Assembly (NCBI RefSeq): GCF_043235035.1
Contig: NZ_JAZAQF010000078.1
Location: forward strand, 217,145-281,144
From: CACIAM-69d sp001698445
GTDB taxonomy: Bacteria; Cyanobacteriota; Cyanobacteriia; CACIAM-69d
Length of the DNA stretch: 64,000 bases
Direction of reading: 5' to 3'
The notes under the pieces are model-generated. The model saw only the letters and a program-made list of their open reading frames with translations. It was not told the origin of the DNA and did not search any database. Made by a program: the position numbers and the translations under genes. Shown here piece after piece: positions 18,232 to 27,430 of the stretch. Positions within the stretch are counted from its first letter, which is position 1, and each line of letters opens with the position of its first letter.

Positions 18232-20040
18232 TCAGGAACGGGGCCCAAAGGGGGCTAGTCCCGATCGCCATTGGTCGATCGCCTGAGCTAGGGCGGGCCG
18301 AACCTGCTGCCAAACGCCCGCCCAATCCCGGGGTTGGAGCTGACGAAACAACCGAGCCGTGGGATACCAAGGGCAATCGGCGCGATCGAGCATCCAGCGC
18401 CAATTGGGCATCTGTGGCAACAAAACCCAAGTGGGCAAGCCCAGACCGCCTGCCAAGTGGGTGACAGAGGTGTCAACACAAATCACCAAATCCATTTGGG
18501 CCGCGAGGGCGGCGGTGTCAGCAAAATCCCGAAGTCGATCGTGCCAGGCCTGGACTTGCGGAAATTGGGCGATCGCCCCGGCATCATGCCCCACTTGCAA
18601 GCTATGCAGTTGCACCTCCGGGCAATTCAGATGCTCCACAAATTGGGCTAGGGGAATTGATCGATTGTGATAGTCCCGGCGGCCGTCGCGATTGGCTTGG
18701 TAACCACTGGCCCAAGCAATGCCCACATGGAGTCGATCGCGCCGAAAGGTAAATTCCTGCTCTGGTTGCCAGTCCGTGGCCTGGGCTGACAGGTAAGGAA
18801 TCGATCGGGGAATGGCCGCCAAGCTGGGCGTGAACACCTTAGGCAGGCTCAGGAAGGAAATTTGCCAATCGAAGGCCGGCAGGGCCGCCCCTTGAACCAC
18901 CACTTGCTCCACCCCTGGCAGGGCCGCCAAAATTCGGGCCGTGGGCTGCGGTGACTCCACCACCACCCTTGCACCCCGAGCCGCCAACAGGGGCAAATAT
19001 CGCGCAAAGTGCAAAATATCGCCCAAACCACACTGGGCATAGACCAAGATGGTTTGCCCCGCGATCGGCTCCCCATTCCAGGCCGGTTGCTGGAAGGGCC
19101 GCCGGGGCAAAACGTTGGGCCAGCGCCATTCAAATTCCGCAAAGCCCCGTTCATAGTCGCCCTGGTGTAACCAAAGGTTGGCCCGTCCCCAGTGAACATC
19201 CGCTTCAGCGGGTTGATGGCGGAGGGCGGCTTCGTAGCAGTCGGCGGCGGCGGCCAATTCCGCCAGCTCAAAGTGGCAATTCCCGATCGCTCCCAGGGCC
19301 CGCGCCTGCACACCGGGATCGGGCGGAGCCAGGGTCAGCCCCCGTTGGTGGGCGGCGATCGCCTCCCGAAATTCTTGGCGATAAAAACAAACCCGTCCCA
19401 ACTGGAACCAAGCACCGGGATAGTGAGGATCCAATGCCAACGATCGCTGAACCGCTGCATAGGCCAGCTCAGGATCGTCCCCTGTGTCGCGATCGAGCGC
19501 AATCCAACTTTGTAGCAGGTGGGCCAGGGCGCGATCGGGGTTGCGTTGCAAGGCCTGCTCGATCGCCGCCGCCGCTTCCGGCCACCGACATTGCTGGCAA
19601 AGACTTTGGGCCAGATAAAGATGCAAGTCCGGTAGCTCAGGATTAGCCTGAATGGCTTGCTGATAGTGTGTGGTGGACGTTGCCCAATCCTGTTGTTGCA
19701 GGGCAATGGTGCCCCGATTAGCCCAGACTTCTGCCCAATCGGGCCGATAGTGCAAGGCCCAGCCATAGGCGCGATCGGCCGCGGCCCACTGACCTTGCCC
19801 CTGCAAACCATTGCCCAACCAACGGTAAGGCTCTGGGCGATCGGGAACCAGCCGAATGGCCCGTCGGGCTTGCTCGATCGCCCCTTGGGCCTGGCCCTGT
19901 CGCCAAGCCGCCTCGGCCGCCGCCAAAGCCTGGTCAAACTCCATCACCAGCATTTTCAAGGCGATCGGGGGTGCAGTCTTGGGGGTGATTGCTGCGATCG
20001 TTTCTTCCTGTCTGGGGGCTGTGGTTTCGCCTGCTTGCAT
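18232..20040 (-). CDS. TPR protein with C-terminal glycosyltransferase (GT9/GT41-like) domain
   Basis: About eight TPR units (residues 30-310, e.g. PYRWLGNGLQGQGQWAAADRAY) precede a GT-B-like domain. That domain has the ADP-heptose/OGT-type patterns ILVYAQCGLGDILHFARYLPLL and VDTSVTHLAGGLGLPTWVLLP, the latter being the typical nucleotide-sugar site. Such TPR-GT proteins are common in cyanobacteria and are thought to glycosylate proteins or polysaccharides; the substrate is unknown. The ATG at 20040 is preferred because GAGGAGA stands just upstream of it. That site would fall inside the coding region if the upstream ATG at 20064 were used. Confidence 0.82.
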   Translation of the reverse strand: MQAGETTAPRQEETIAAITPKTAPPIALKMLVMEFDQALAAAEAAWRQGQAQGAIEQARRAIRLVPDRPEPYRWLGNGLQGQGQWAAADRAYGWALHYRPDWAEVWANRGTIALQQQDWATSTTHYQQAIQANPELPDLHLYLAQSLCQQCRWPEAAAAIEQALQRNPDRALAHLLQSWIALDRDTGDDPELAYAAVQRSLALDPHYPGAWFQLGRVCFYRQEFREAIAAHQRGLTLAPPDPGVQARALGAIGNCHFELAELAAAADCYEAALRHQPAEADVHWGRANLWLHQGDYERGFAEFEWRWPNVLPRRPFQQPAWNGEPIAGQTILVYAQCGLGDILHFARYLPLLAARGARVVVESPQPTARILAALPGVEQVVVQGAALPAFDWQISFLSLPKVFTPSLAAIPRSIPYLSAQATDWQPEQEFTFRRDRLHVGIAWASGYQANRDGRRDYHNRSIPLAQFVEHLNCPEVQLHSLQVGHDAGAIAQFPQVQAWHDRLRDFADTAALAAQMDLVICVDTSVTHLAGGLGLPTWVLLPQMPNWRWMLDRADCPWYPTARLFRQLQPRDWAGVWQQVRPALAQAIDQWRSGLAPFGPRS

Positions 20041-20089
20041 GGATCTCCTCGCATCTGCCCGCATTTGGCTGCTGATAACCGGGCTGGCT

Positions 20090-20155
20090 CAATCTAGTGG
20101 GTTAAATCGGGCTGGGTAAATCTAGTGGGGTAAATCTAGTGGGGTAAATCGGGCT
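20090..20155 (+). repeat. 14-bp tandem repeat (AAATCTAGTGGGGT)
   Basis: Four to five units alternate between AAATCTAGTGGGGT and AAATCGGGCTGGGT forms. It lies between the divergent TPR-GT and rpiA genes. The rest of this gap (to 20405) shows only a loose repeat of CTTGATCGCTT/CTTGATCGCTT words and the rpiA promoter region. Confidence 0.75.
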
Positions 20156-20405
20156 GACCGAACTTGATCGCTTGGATTTTCTTGATCGCTTCAATTGGCT
20201 TGATGGAATCTGAATTGATGGAATTTGGCTGATGACACGACACCTGTTCCAGGTCGCGGTTTAGGGCCTGGGTTTCCGGATCCCGCTGCAATCTCGGCCG
20301 CCGGAACTCGCGATCGGGTCAGCCATCCGGTGTTTAATTGAACCCGGTTTGCATAACCCGATCCCCCTGAGATCAATCTTTCAAAACTTCACAGGAGTTT
20401 GACCC

Positions 20406-21116
20406 ATGAGCCAGCTCGATCCCGCAACCATCATGAAGCAACAAGTGGCCCGGGCCGCCGTGGCCCGCGTTAAGTCGGGAACCGTCGTGGGGTTGGGCAG
20501 CGGCTCAACGGCGGCCTTTGCGATCGAATATTTGGGCGATCGGCTCAAGTCCGGTGAACTCACCGACATCATCGGCGTGCCCACGTCGTTCCAGTCGGAA
20601 GTGCTGGCCAAGCAGTTTGGCATTCCCTTGGCCACACCCAACGATGTGGATCGGATTGATGTGGCGATCGACGGGGCCGACGAAGTGGATCCGCAAAAGA
20701 ACCTGATCAAGGGCGGCGGCGCAGCCCACACTCGGGAAAAAATTGTGGACTGCTTGGCAGCGGAATTTATTGTGGTGGTGGATGCCAGCAAATTGGTCGA
20801 TCGGCTGGGAACCACCTTCCTGTTGCCTGTGGAAGTGTTGCCCATGGCTTTGGAACCGGTGAAGCGGGCGATCGTCGCCCTGGGTGGTGAGCCGCAATTG
20901 CGGATGGCCGTCAAAAAAGCCGGCCCCGTGGTGACGGATCAGGGCAACTTGGTTCTGGATGTGAAGTTCCCCAACGGCATTGACGATCCCGCCACCTTGG
21001 AAAAAGCCCTGAATAATATTCCCGGAGTTCTGGAAAACGGCCTGTTTGTGGGAACCACAGACTGCGTGCTGATTGGGGAAATTGTGGACGGGGAACCGCA
21101 AGTCCGCCAAATGTAG
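20406..21116 (+). CDS. rpiA: Ribose-5-phosphate isomerase A
   Basis: RpiA interconverts ribose 5-phosphate and ribulose 5-phosphate in the Calvin cycle and the oxidative pentose phosphate pathway. The 236-residue protein shows all family motifs: GLGSGSTAAFAIEYL, the catalytic-loop IDGADEVD, KGGGAAHTREK, and the C-terminal FVGTTDCVLIG. A clear ribosome binding site (AGGAG) precedes the ATG. The length matches the family. Confidence 0.96.
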   Translation: MSQLDPATIMKQQVARAAVARVKSGTVVGLGSGSTAAFAIEYLGDRLKSGELTDIIGVPTSFQSEVLAKQFGIPLATPNDVDRIDVAIDGADEVDPQKNLIKGGGAAHTREKIVDCLAAEFIVVVDASKLVDRLGTTFLLPVEVLPMALEPVKRAIVALGGEPQLRMAVKKAGPVVTDQGNLVLDVKFPNGIDDPATLEKALNNIPGVLENGLFVGTTDCVLIGEIVDGEPQVRQM

Positions 21117-21141
21117 GATGAATGCCGTCTGGGCTAGATCG

Positions 21142-21160
21142 GGGTGGGTAATGCCCACCC
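21142..21160 (+). terminator. GC-rich hairpin after rpiA
   Basis: GGGTGGG and CCCACCC form a 7-bp stem around a 5-base loop, 25 bp past the rpiA stop. There is no U-tract, so terminator function is only likely. Confidence 0.5.
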
Positions 21161-21522
21161 TGCTATCGAGTCAAGGTCTAACTGAATGCCTGACTCAGTA
21201 ACTGGCTGAATGTCTGCCCCATCGCTAACCAATTCATAGAAATTCATTAGTCGTTGAGCAACACTCGGACGATTGAAGGGCCCGCGATCGCCATCATGGT
21301 CCATTCTGTCGGTCAAAATCTTTGCCAATTGCAGGATAGAAAGATGATTAAATATCTGTGCGATCGCTAATTACTCCTAAGTTGAGTCTTGTGCGCGATC
21401 CTTGCCCGAATGTTTACCTGTTTCGGTCATTCGGCAGAATGACAATCCAGTCAAAATTGAGCGCAGAGTGAAGCGCAGGGTTGAGTGCCAATGCCATCTG
21501 CAACCACTCAACGCAAGAGATC
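21161..21522. other. Intergenic region upstream of the cyanophycinase gene
   Basis: No gene is seen. This gap should hold the cyanophycinase promoter, but I see no motif I can name with confidence. Confidence 0.5.
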
Positions 21523-22422
21523 ATGGCTCCTCAATTTGGCTCTCCCCCTCGCACGTTTAAGCCCATGGTGCAAGCTCACACGCGAATGTTGGATCGTTCA
21601 GTTCCCCAAGCCGTAAAAGCCGCAGTCATGGTCATTGGCGGCGCAGAAGACAAGATTCACGGTCGTGAAATTCTGCACGCCTTCTTTCAGCGATCGGGCG
21701 GAACCGGTGCCAGAATCGCCATCATTCCGAGTGCTTCGCGGGAGCCATCGGTGATTGGCAGCAAGTACCGCATGATTTTCGAGAGCATGGGAGCCGAGTC
21801 GATCGAAATTCTTGATGTGCGCGATCGCGACCAAGGCTCCAACGAAAGCTATCTGGAATATGTCTACAGTTGTACGGGCGTGTTCATGACCGGTGGCGAT
21901 CAGTTGCGGCTGTGTGGCCTGCTGGCGGAAACGCGGCTGATGGAAAGCATTCTGGAGCGGGTGCGGCGACGGGAAATTTCCCTGGCCGGAACCAGTGCCG
22001 GGGCGGCGGTGATGGGCCACCACATGATCGCGGGCGGTGGCTCGGGCGAGTCCCCCAATCGATCGCTGGTGGACATGGCCACGGGGTTTGGTGTGTTGCC
22101 CCATGTGATTGTGGATCAGCACTTTCACAACCGAAATCGGATGGCGCGGCTCTTGAGTGCCGTGTCCCTGCATCCCGATCGCTTGGGCATTGGCATTGAT
22201 GAAGATACCTGCGCCTGTTTTGAGGATGACGGTTCGATCGAAGTGCTTGGTAAAGGCACGGTCACCATCATTGACCCAGGCGACATCACCTACACCAATC
22301 AATCCTTGGTGGGAGCCAACGATCCCGTTAGTCTGCATCACCTCCGCCTGCATGTGCTCAGCTATGGCGATCGATACTCAATTCCCATGCGGCGTGTGGT
22401 CAGCACTGGGCAACCGCGCTAG
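21523..22422 (+). CDS. cphB: Cyanophycinase
   Basis: Cyanophycinase is a serine-type exopeptidase that releases beta-Asp-Arg dipeptides from cyanophycin, the nitrogen reserve polymer. The protein shows the family features VIGGAEDKIHGREIL, GVFMTGGDQLRLCGLL, and the nucleophile elbow AGTSAGAAVMG with catalytic Ser. HFHNRNRMARLL and GIGIDEDTC follow. I take the ATG at 21523 (CAAGAGA upstream; 299 residues) rather than the in-frame TTG at 21481. No cyanophycin synthetase gene (cphA), its frequent partner, lies in this window. Confidence 0.95.
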   Translation: MAPQFGSPPRTFKPMVQAHTRMLDRSVPQAVKAAVMVIGGAEDKIHGREILHAFFQRSGGTGARIAIIPSASREPSVIGSKYRMIFESMGAESIEILDVRDRDQGSNESYLEYVYSCTGVFMTGGDQLRLCGLLAETRLMESILERVRRREISLAGTSAGAAVMGHHMIAGGGSGESPNRSLVDMATGFGVLPHVIVDQHFHNRNRMARLLSAVSLHPDRLGIGIDEDTCACFEDDGSIEVLGKGTVTIIDPGDITYTNQSLVGANDPVSLHHLRLHVLSYGDRYSIPMRRVVSTGQPR

Positions 22423-22509
22423 TCGTTAAACCATTTCCGTGATCTTCCGTGATCTAACGACTCTCGCGCTCTTGGGCTAATCCAACCGAAAGAGCACTGT
22501 TCAAAACCA

Positions 22510-22548
22510 CAAAACCCAGCCTCAGTGATGTACCGGGGCTGGGTTTTG
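22510..22548. terminator. Hairpin terminator between cphB and petM
   Basis: A perfect 12-bp stem (CAAAACCCAGCC with GGCTGGGTTTTG) around a 15-base loop has A-rich and T-rich outer arms. It should therefore stop transcription from both sides. It lies between the convergent cphB and petM genes. Confidence 0.85.
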
Positions 22549-22680
22549 CGTTTGAGCTTTGAAATCTTGACCCGATCGCGCGAACCGGCATTGAACGGGC
22601 AGCGAATTGAGAATCGAGGATTGAGCCGATCGACGCTGGACTAGCCACCGATGAAATCGGCAAACGCTGTTCCAAGTTGC

Positions 22681-22785
22681 CTACTTATCGGCTCCTTGCA
22701 ACCGCAGCAACAGGAAACCACCGCCCAAGCCAATCAAAATCAAGGTGAATGCCAAAAAAGCCGTGCTAAAAATTTCGCCGCTCAT
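22681..22785 (-). CDS. petM: Cytochrome b6f complex subunit VII (PetM), 34 aa
   Basis: This 34-residue frame starts MSGEIFSTAF and continues as a single TM helix (LAFTLILIGLGGGFLLLRLQ) with the short polar tail GADK. That is the shape and sequence style of cyanobacterial PetM: the MSGE start and the LQG motif after the helix are typical. PetM is a peripheral single-helix subunit of the cytochrome b6f complex in the thylakoid. The gene stands alone on the minus strand, facing the convergent cphB gene across a hairpin terminator. Confidence 0.85.
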   Translation of the reverse strand: MSGEIFSTAFLAFTLILIGLGGGFLLLRLQGADK

Positions 22786-22849
22786 GGTGTTATTTCGGTT
22801 TCGGTAACGTGCCTCGCCATTGTATCAACGCGCGTAGGACTGGGACTCG

Positions 22850-22945
22850 AATTGAGACTCGAATTACGGCTTGAATAGCGGCTCAAATTGCGGCCCGAAT
22901 TGCGGCTCAAATTGCGGCCCGAATTGCGGCCCGAATTGAGACTTG
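22850..22945 (+). repeat. 12-bp tandem repeat (AAATTGCGGCYC)
   Basis: About eight units of 12 bp, such as AAATTGCGGCCC and GAATTGCGGCTC, with edges decaying to GAATTGAGACTC. The array lies between the pentapeptide-repeat gene and petM, just upstream of petM on its strand. Confidence 0.85.
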
Positions 22946-23015
22946 GATTCAGCCCTTTGCTGGCTTCCCCTGCGAGCCAACTGGTGGCCTGGCTGGCCGC
23001 CCAACCCAGCCAAAC

Positions 23016-23759
23016 TTACGGTGCGCTGCGAATCAGCAGAGCGGTGCTTTCCTTTTGGGTTGCCAAAATAGTGCCCTGCAAGCGAGCGTTTTCCAAGCGG
23101 GCATTCGCCACATTCGCCCCATGCAACTTAGCAAACCGCAAATCAGCATTGGTCAGGTTGGCTCCGGCCAAGTCAGCCCCTTCCAAGCTGGCGCGACTGA
23201 GGGAAGCGTTGTGTAAATTCGCATCCCGCAAATTAATCCCCGCCACATCCATCGGCACATCCATGTTGCCGTAGCTGGCCTGTTGCCACCGCAGCAACCC
23301 GGCCATGGTCTGGCGAGCATTGTTCAGGTTGGCCCCAGCTAACTCGGCCCCTTCCATATTGGCTCCCAACAGGTTGGCATCCTGGAGATTGGCCGAGCGC
23401 AAATCCGCCAACACCAATCCCACCAGGGTCAAATCCGCCTGTTGCAGGTTGGCTTGGGCGAGCTTAACTGCGTGCATCCGCGCCTCGATCGCGCTGGCCC
23501 GGCTCAAGTTAGCGGCCGTCAAGTCCGTGCGCCACAGTTTGGCTCCATTCAAATTCGCCCCTTGCAGGTTGGCCCCGGCCAGATCAAGATCAGACAGGTC
23601 AGCACCACTCAGGTCACAATTTGCGCAACTTTTGGTTTCCAGCAGTTGGCGCACATGGGCAGGGTTTTCCGCAACGCTCGGGAGCGCCGTCACTGCCAAT
23701 GTGCTGGCGAAGAATGCAACGCCCGCCACTACTTTCGTTAACACTTGAACTGAATTCAT
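23016..23759 (-). CDS. Exported pentapeptide-repeat protein
   Basis: A signal peptide (VVAGVAFFASTLAVTALPSVA) is followed by a Cys pair (KSCANCDLSGADLS) and then about 25 pentapeptide repeats of the A(D/N)Lxx type. They form a right-handed beta-helix, interrupted by an insert near residues 145-165 (LLRWQQASYGNMDVP). Cyanobacteria have many such proteins; lumenal or periplasmic forms like this have mostly unknown roles. The start ATG has GGGGAAGG upstream. It stands alone. Confidence 0.87.
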   Translation of the reverse strand: MNSVQVLTKVVAGVAFFASTLAVTALPSVAENPAHVRQLLETKSCANCDLSGADLSDLDLAGANLQGANLNGAKLWRTDLTAANLSRASAIEARMHAVKLAQANLQQADLTLVGLVLADLRSANLQDANLLGANMEGAELAGANLNNARQTMAGLLRWQQASYGNMDVPMDVAGINLRDANLHNASLSRASLEGADLAGANLTNADLRFAKLHGANVANARLENARLQGTILATQKESTALLIRSAP

Positions 23760-24606
23760 TGCGCCTTCCCCTCGTTCAACCTGCCTCTAATATCTAGGAT
23801 AAATTGGGTGGGGGCGGTGACCGCTTGCTGTTGCGGAATGCGATCGTTACGCTTTAATACGCCGGCCGCCATTACAGAGCAATGGTGATCTCGATCGCAC
23901 ATCCCATCAAATACCCTTGGTTTCCATTGACTCGCGAAATTGTGCGGCAAAAAATCGCGATGTGACAGTTTTTGAACCAGATAAATCAACGGTTCCAGGC
24001 TTTAGTTCGGAAATCCGTCCCTACAGCGCAAAATTAATCCAGTGATTGATCGCGCTGATCATCGCTGCCTCGCCAGATCAAAGTAAATCAACGCTTGTGG
24101 GGATCGATTTTGTTAAGATCTGCTGAAAAAAAGGATTCCTCTCCAGCAAGAACCCTATCGATTTGTCCTTTATCTCAAATTCAGATTTGCAGAATGTAAA
24201 GAATAGATTGCTGTTTTCGTGAAACCATAATCGACTGAGCTAAACGGTGCTGCTGACTTTCAACTATTAATCTGAGTATCGATCTGAGTACCGATCTGAG
24301 TATTGATTTAAGTATTGACTTGAGCATTGATTACGCTCGCGGATCCAGTGCTGACTTAGATATCGACCCGATATCCACCAGATATTTACATCCAAGCGAT
24401 CGGGGCTGGGCCAAAGTATCACTTGAGGGTCAATTGGAAGATTGGCTAAAGCCTGGATCTGAGCAACATCAAGTTTCGATGAAGATTCTTGACCGTTGCG
24501 CAAAATATAGCTGGCCGCCTTGGCCCATGGTTCTGTTGCGGTCTGCCCCAAGGGCGGTAGGCTAAATGCGGGCGATCGCCCCTAGCGTCTTCCTGGCGAC
24601 TGAACC
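23760..24606. other. 850-bp intergenic region
   Basis: The gap lies between the leftward pentapeptide-repeat gene and the rightward GT2 gene, so it is divergent and should hold two promoters. I see no credible gene on either strand. A 12-bp minisatellite is at 24270-24332. Confidence 0.6.
24270..24332 (+). repeat. 12-bp tandem repeat (ATCTGAGTATCG)
   Basis: Five consecutive 12-bp units decay along the array: ATCTGAGTATCG, ATCTGAGTACCG, ATCTGAGTATTG, ATTTAAGTATTG and ACTTGAGCATTG. Confidence 0.85.
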
Positions 24607-25629
24607 GTGACTAAGCTGATTATTCAGATTCCCTGCTTCAACGAAGAAGAAACCCTGGGCATTACGCTCCAAGCCTTGCCCCGCGAGGTGCCCGGCTGCG
24701 ATGTGGTGGAGTGGTTGGTGATTGATGATGGCAGCGTTGATCGCACTGCTGAGGTGGCTTTGGCCCATGGGGTAGACCACGTTGTGCGACTGTCCACCAA
24801 TCAGGGACTGGCAAAGGCGTTCATGGCCGGTTTGGATGCTTGCCTGAAGGCCGGAGCAGACATCATCGTTAATACCGATGCGGACAATCAATATTGTGCC
24901 GATGACATTCCGGCGCTGGTGTTTCCAATCCTGGCCCATCAAGCAGAGATGGTGATTGGGGCCCGCCCGATCGCGGAAATTGAGCATTTCTCGCCCGTCA
25001 AGAAGGCCCTGCAAAAGTTTGGCAGTTGGGTGGTGCGCTTGGCCAGCGACACGGACATTCCCGATGCACCCAGCGGCTTTCGGGCCCTGAGTCGGGAGGC
25101 GGCCCTGCGGGTCAATGTGTTCAATGGCTATACCTACACCCTGGAAACGATTATCCAAGCGGGGCAACAGGGAATCGCAATTGTTTCCGTGCCGATTCGC
25201 ACCAATGGCTACTTGCGCCCCTCGCGCCTGGTGAAGAGCATCCGCAGCTACATCCAACGATCGATCTTCACGATCCTGCGGATTTTCATGACCTACAAGC
25301 CCCTGCGATCGTTTCTGATTTTGGGGACAGTTCCTTTCTCGATCGGGGTGTTGCTGGGAATTCGCTGGCTGCTGCTTTACTTTAGCGGCTCACCCCGGGC
25401 CCACGTGCCTAGCTTGATCCTGGCGGCGATCGGGATCTTGGTGGGAGTGCAGCTCTGGATTTTGGGATTGGTGGCGGATTTGCTGGCCGTGAACCGCAAA
25501 ATGCTCGAAGACATCCAACTGCGGGCCCGCCGGGCAGAAATTGAAGCCGCCCGCCAAGGAAGCGATCCTCCGGTCAGCGGCCCCCTGGCTTCGCTATATC
25601 CCATGCATGACAACCGTTCCAGCCGCTAA
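24607..25629 (+). CDS. Membrane GT2 glycosyltransferase (DPM1/GtrB-like)
   Basis: The N-terminal 220 residues are a GT2 domain (IIQIPCFNEEETL; VIDDGSVDRT; NTDADNQY with the DxD metal site; IGARP; PSGFRALSREAALR). Two TM helices follow (FLILGTVPFSIGVLLGIRWLLLYF; LILAAIGILVGVQLWILGLVADLL). This is the layout of polyprenyl-phosphate or lipid-linked sugar transferases. The gene uses a GTG start. The acceptor may be a polyprenyl phosphate, by analogy; it is not shown by sequence. Confidence 0.85.
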   Translation: MTKLIIQIPCFNEEETLGITLQALPREVPGCDVVEWLVIDDGSVDRTAEVALAHGVDHVVRLSTNQGLAKAFMAGLDACLKAGADIIVNTDADNQYCADDIPALVFPILAHQAEMVIGARPIAEIEHFSPVKKALQKFGSWVVRLASDTDIPDAPSGFRALSREAALRVNVFNGYTYTLETIIQAGQQGIAIVSVPIRTNGYLRPSRLVKSIRSYIQRSIFTILRIFMTYKPLRSFLILGTVPFSIGVLLGIRWLLLYFSGSPRAHVPSLILAAIGILVGVQLWILGLVADLLAVNRKMLEDIQLRARRAEIEAARQGSDPPVSGPLASLYPMHDNRSSR

Positions 25630-25843
25630 AGTGACCTTGGATCATGTCGCACACGCCAAAATTTGATCGACTGGCGGATCAATTTGGCGCAATTTGGCGC
25701 AATGATTTGCAACGATCAGTTGACGGGCTTCAAAAAGCCTGCTAGATTAATCACCCGTGTTCGGAATTTCACTGCGACACCCAACCAGCCCGGTTGTTCT
25801 TGCAGTTCCCAACACCGCCTCATAGCCCCCAAAAGGGCGATGG

Positions 25844-25915
25844 GGGTCGCTAACTCAACGGTAGAGTACTCGGCTTTTAACCGATTAGTTCTGGGTTCGA
25901 ATCCCAGGCGACCCA
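25844..25915 (+). tRNA. trnK: tRNA-Lys (TTT)
   Basis: A 72-nt cloverleaf is visible: acceptor GGGTCGC with GCGACCC, anticodon stem CTCGG/CCGAT-like with loop CTTTTAA (anticodon TTT), and T-loop GGTTCGAATCC. The 3' CCA is not encoded. A T-run follows at once and probably terminates transcription. Confidence 0.95.
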
Positions 25916-26356
25916 TTTTTTAGAATCCACAGTCCCCCAAAATAGTCTTCGGAGATAGTCTTCAGACCCTGTCTTTGGGATCCTGCTCTGGATTGAACTG
26001 CCTGGATCTCTCCACACTCCACCATGCCTGCGCAACACCCCAAGGGCTGGTTTTGGGCGATCGAGTCGATCGGGAGATCAAGTCACTTTCCAAAACTCCC
26101 TGCCAAAATTCCCTGCAACTCAGGATTTTCCACGGGCCAGAATCGCCCGAATCCTGTCGAGATCAGGTCTCTAGGCTTGGTTGATCGGGCGTTGGGTCAA
26201 TTCAAGATCTCCAAAACCGCCAAATCGTCGAAATTTTACTTCTTGCTTCCAGAAAAACAGAGGGGCTGGCAACAATTGTTTTAAGATTAGTGCCAAGCAC
26301 TCGACCGGCCGAGAGTTATCGAGGCATCGATATAAATCTATCTTAGGAGGATTCCT
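25916..26356. other. Leader and promoter region of the aldolase gene
   Basis: No credible gene is seen. A strong ribosome binding site (TAGGAGG, 26344-26350) precedes the aldolase ATG, consistent with high expression. Confidence 0.6.
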
Positions 26357-27430
26357 ATGGCGCTCGTACCCATGCGGCTTCTGCTCGACCACGCGGCAGA
26401 AAATGGCTACGGCATTCCTGCCTTCAACGTCAACAACATGGAGCAGATCCAAGCGATCATGCGGGCAGCCGATGAAACCGATAGCCCCGTGATCCTGCAA
26501 GCGTCGCGTGGTGCTCGTAACTACGCTGGCGAAAACTTCCTGCGTCACTTGATCTTGGCAGCTGTGGAAACCTATCCCCACATCCCCATCAGCATGCACC
26601 AAGACCACGGTAACGAGCCGGCCACCTGCTACTCGGCCATCAAAAACGGCTTCACCAGCGTGATGATGGATGGCTCGCTGGAAGCTGATGCGAAGACCCC
26701 CGCAAGCTACGAGTACAACGTGAACGTGACCCGCGAAGTGGTGAAAGTTGCCCACTCGCTGGGTGTGAGCGTGGAAGGCGAACTGGGTTGCTTGGGTTCG
26801 CTGGAAACCGGCATGGGCGAAGCAGAAGATGGTCACGGCTTTGAAGGCAAGCTGGATCACTCCCAACTGCTGACCGACCCCGATGAAGCAGCCGACTTCG
26901 TGGAAAAAACCCAAGTGGATGCTCTGGCAGTGGCGATCGGCACCAGCCACGGTGCTTACAAGTTCACCCGCAAGCCGACCGGCGAAATTCTGGCCATCAG
27001 CCGCATTGAAGAAATCCACAACCGTCTCCCCAATACCCACTTGGTGATGCATGGTTCGTCTTCGGTTCCCGAAGATCTGCTGGCCCTGATCAACCAATAT
27101 GGCGGCACGATCCCTGAAACCTACGGCGTGCCCGTGGAAGAAATCCAAAAGGGTATCAAGTGCGGTGTGCGCAAGGTGAACATCGACACCGACAACCGCT
27201 TGGCGATCACCGCTGCGGTGCGCGAAGCGCTAGCTGCCAACACCAAGGAATTTGACCCCCGTCACTTCCTGAAGCCCTCGATCAAGTACATGCAAAAGGT
27301 GTGTGCCGATCGCTATAGCGAGTTCTGGACCGCTGGCAACGCTAGCAAGATCAAGCAAGTCTCGGTGGACGAGTTTGCTCGCAAGTATGCCAAGGGTGAA
27401 TTGGTGGCCAAGGCTGCTGCCAAGGTCTAA
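26357..27430 (+). CDS. fbaA: Class II fructose-bisphosphate aldolase
   Basis: The Zn-dependent aldolase makes fructose 1,6-bisphosphate or sedoheptulose 1,7-bisphosphate in the Calvin cycle and glycolysis. The 357-residue protein shows FNVNNMEQ, the zinc-binding HQDHG motif, GFTSVMMDGS, VEGELG, AIGTSHGAYKF, HGSSSVPE, and GVRKVNIDTDNR. The codon use is biased toward C- and G-ending codons, typical of a highly expressed gene, and the Shine-Dalgarno is perfect. The last 29 codons are part of a 162-bp unit that is duplicated right behind the gene. The cyanobacterial class II enzyme is also called CbbA. Confidence 0.97.
   Translation: MALVPMRLLLDHAAENGYGIPAFNVNNMEQIQAIMRAADETDSPVILQASRGARNYAGENFLRHLILAAVETYPHIPISMHQDHGNEPATCYSAIKNGFTSVMMDGSLEADAKTPASYEYNVNVTREVVKVAHSLGVSVEGELGCLGSLETGMGEAEDGHGFEGKLDHSQLLTDPDEAADFVEKTQVDALAVAIGTSHGAYKFTRKPTGEILAISRIEEIHNRLPNTHLVMHGSSSVPEDLLALINQYGGTIPETYGVPVEEIQKGIKCGVRKVNIDTDNRLAITAAVREALAANTKEFDPRHFLKPSIKYMQKVCADRYSEFWTAGNASKIKQVSVDEFARKYAKGELVAKAAAKV

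Noticed and set aside
22888..23274. 128-codon frame RPELRLKLRPELRPELRL...
   Set aside because: Product of the 12-bp tandem repeat running into the antisense of the pentapeptide-repeat gene; it has no independent support.
26171..27148. 325-codon open frame antisense to the aldolase gene
   Set aside because: Same cause: it mirrors a highly expressed, codon-biased gene and has no domain pattern.
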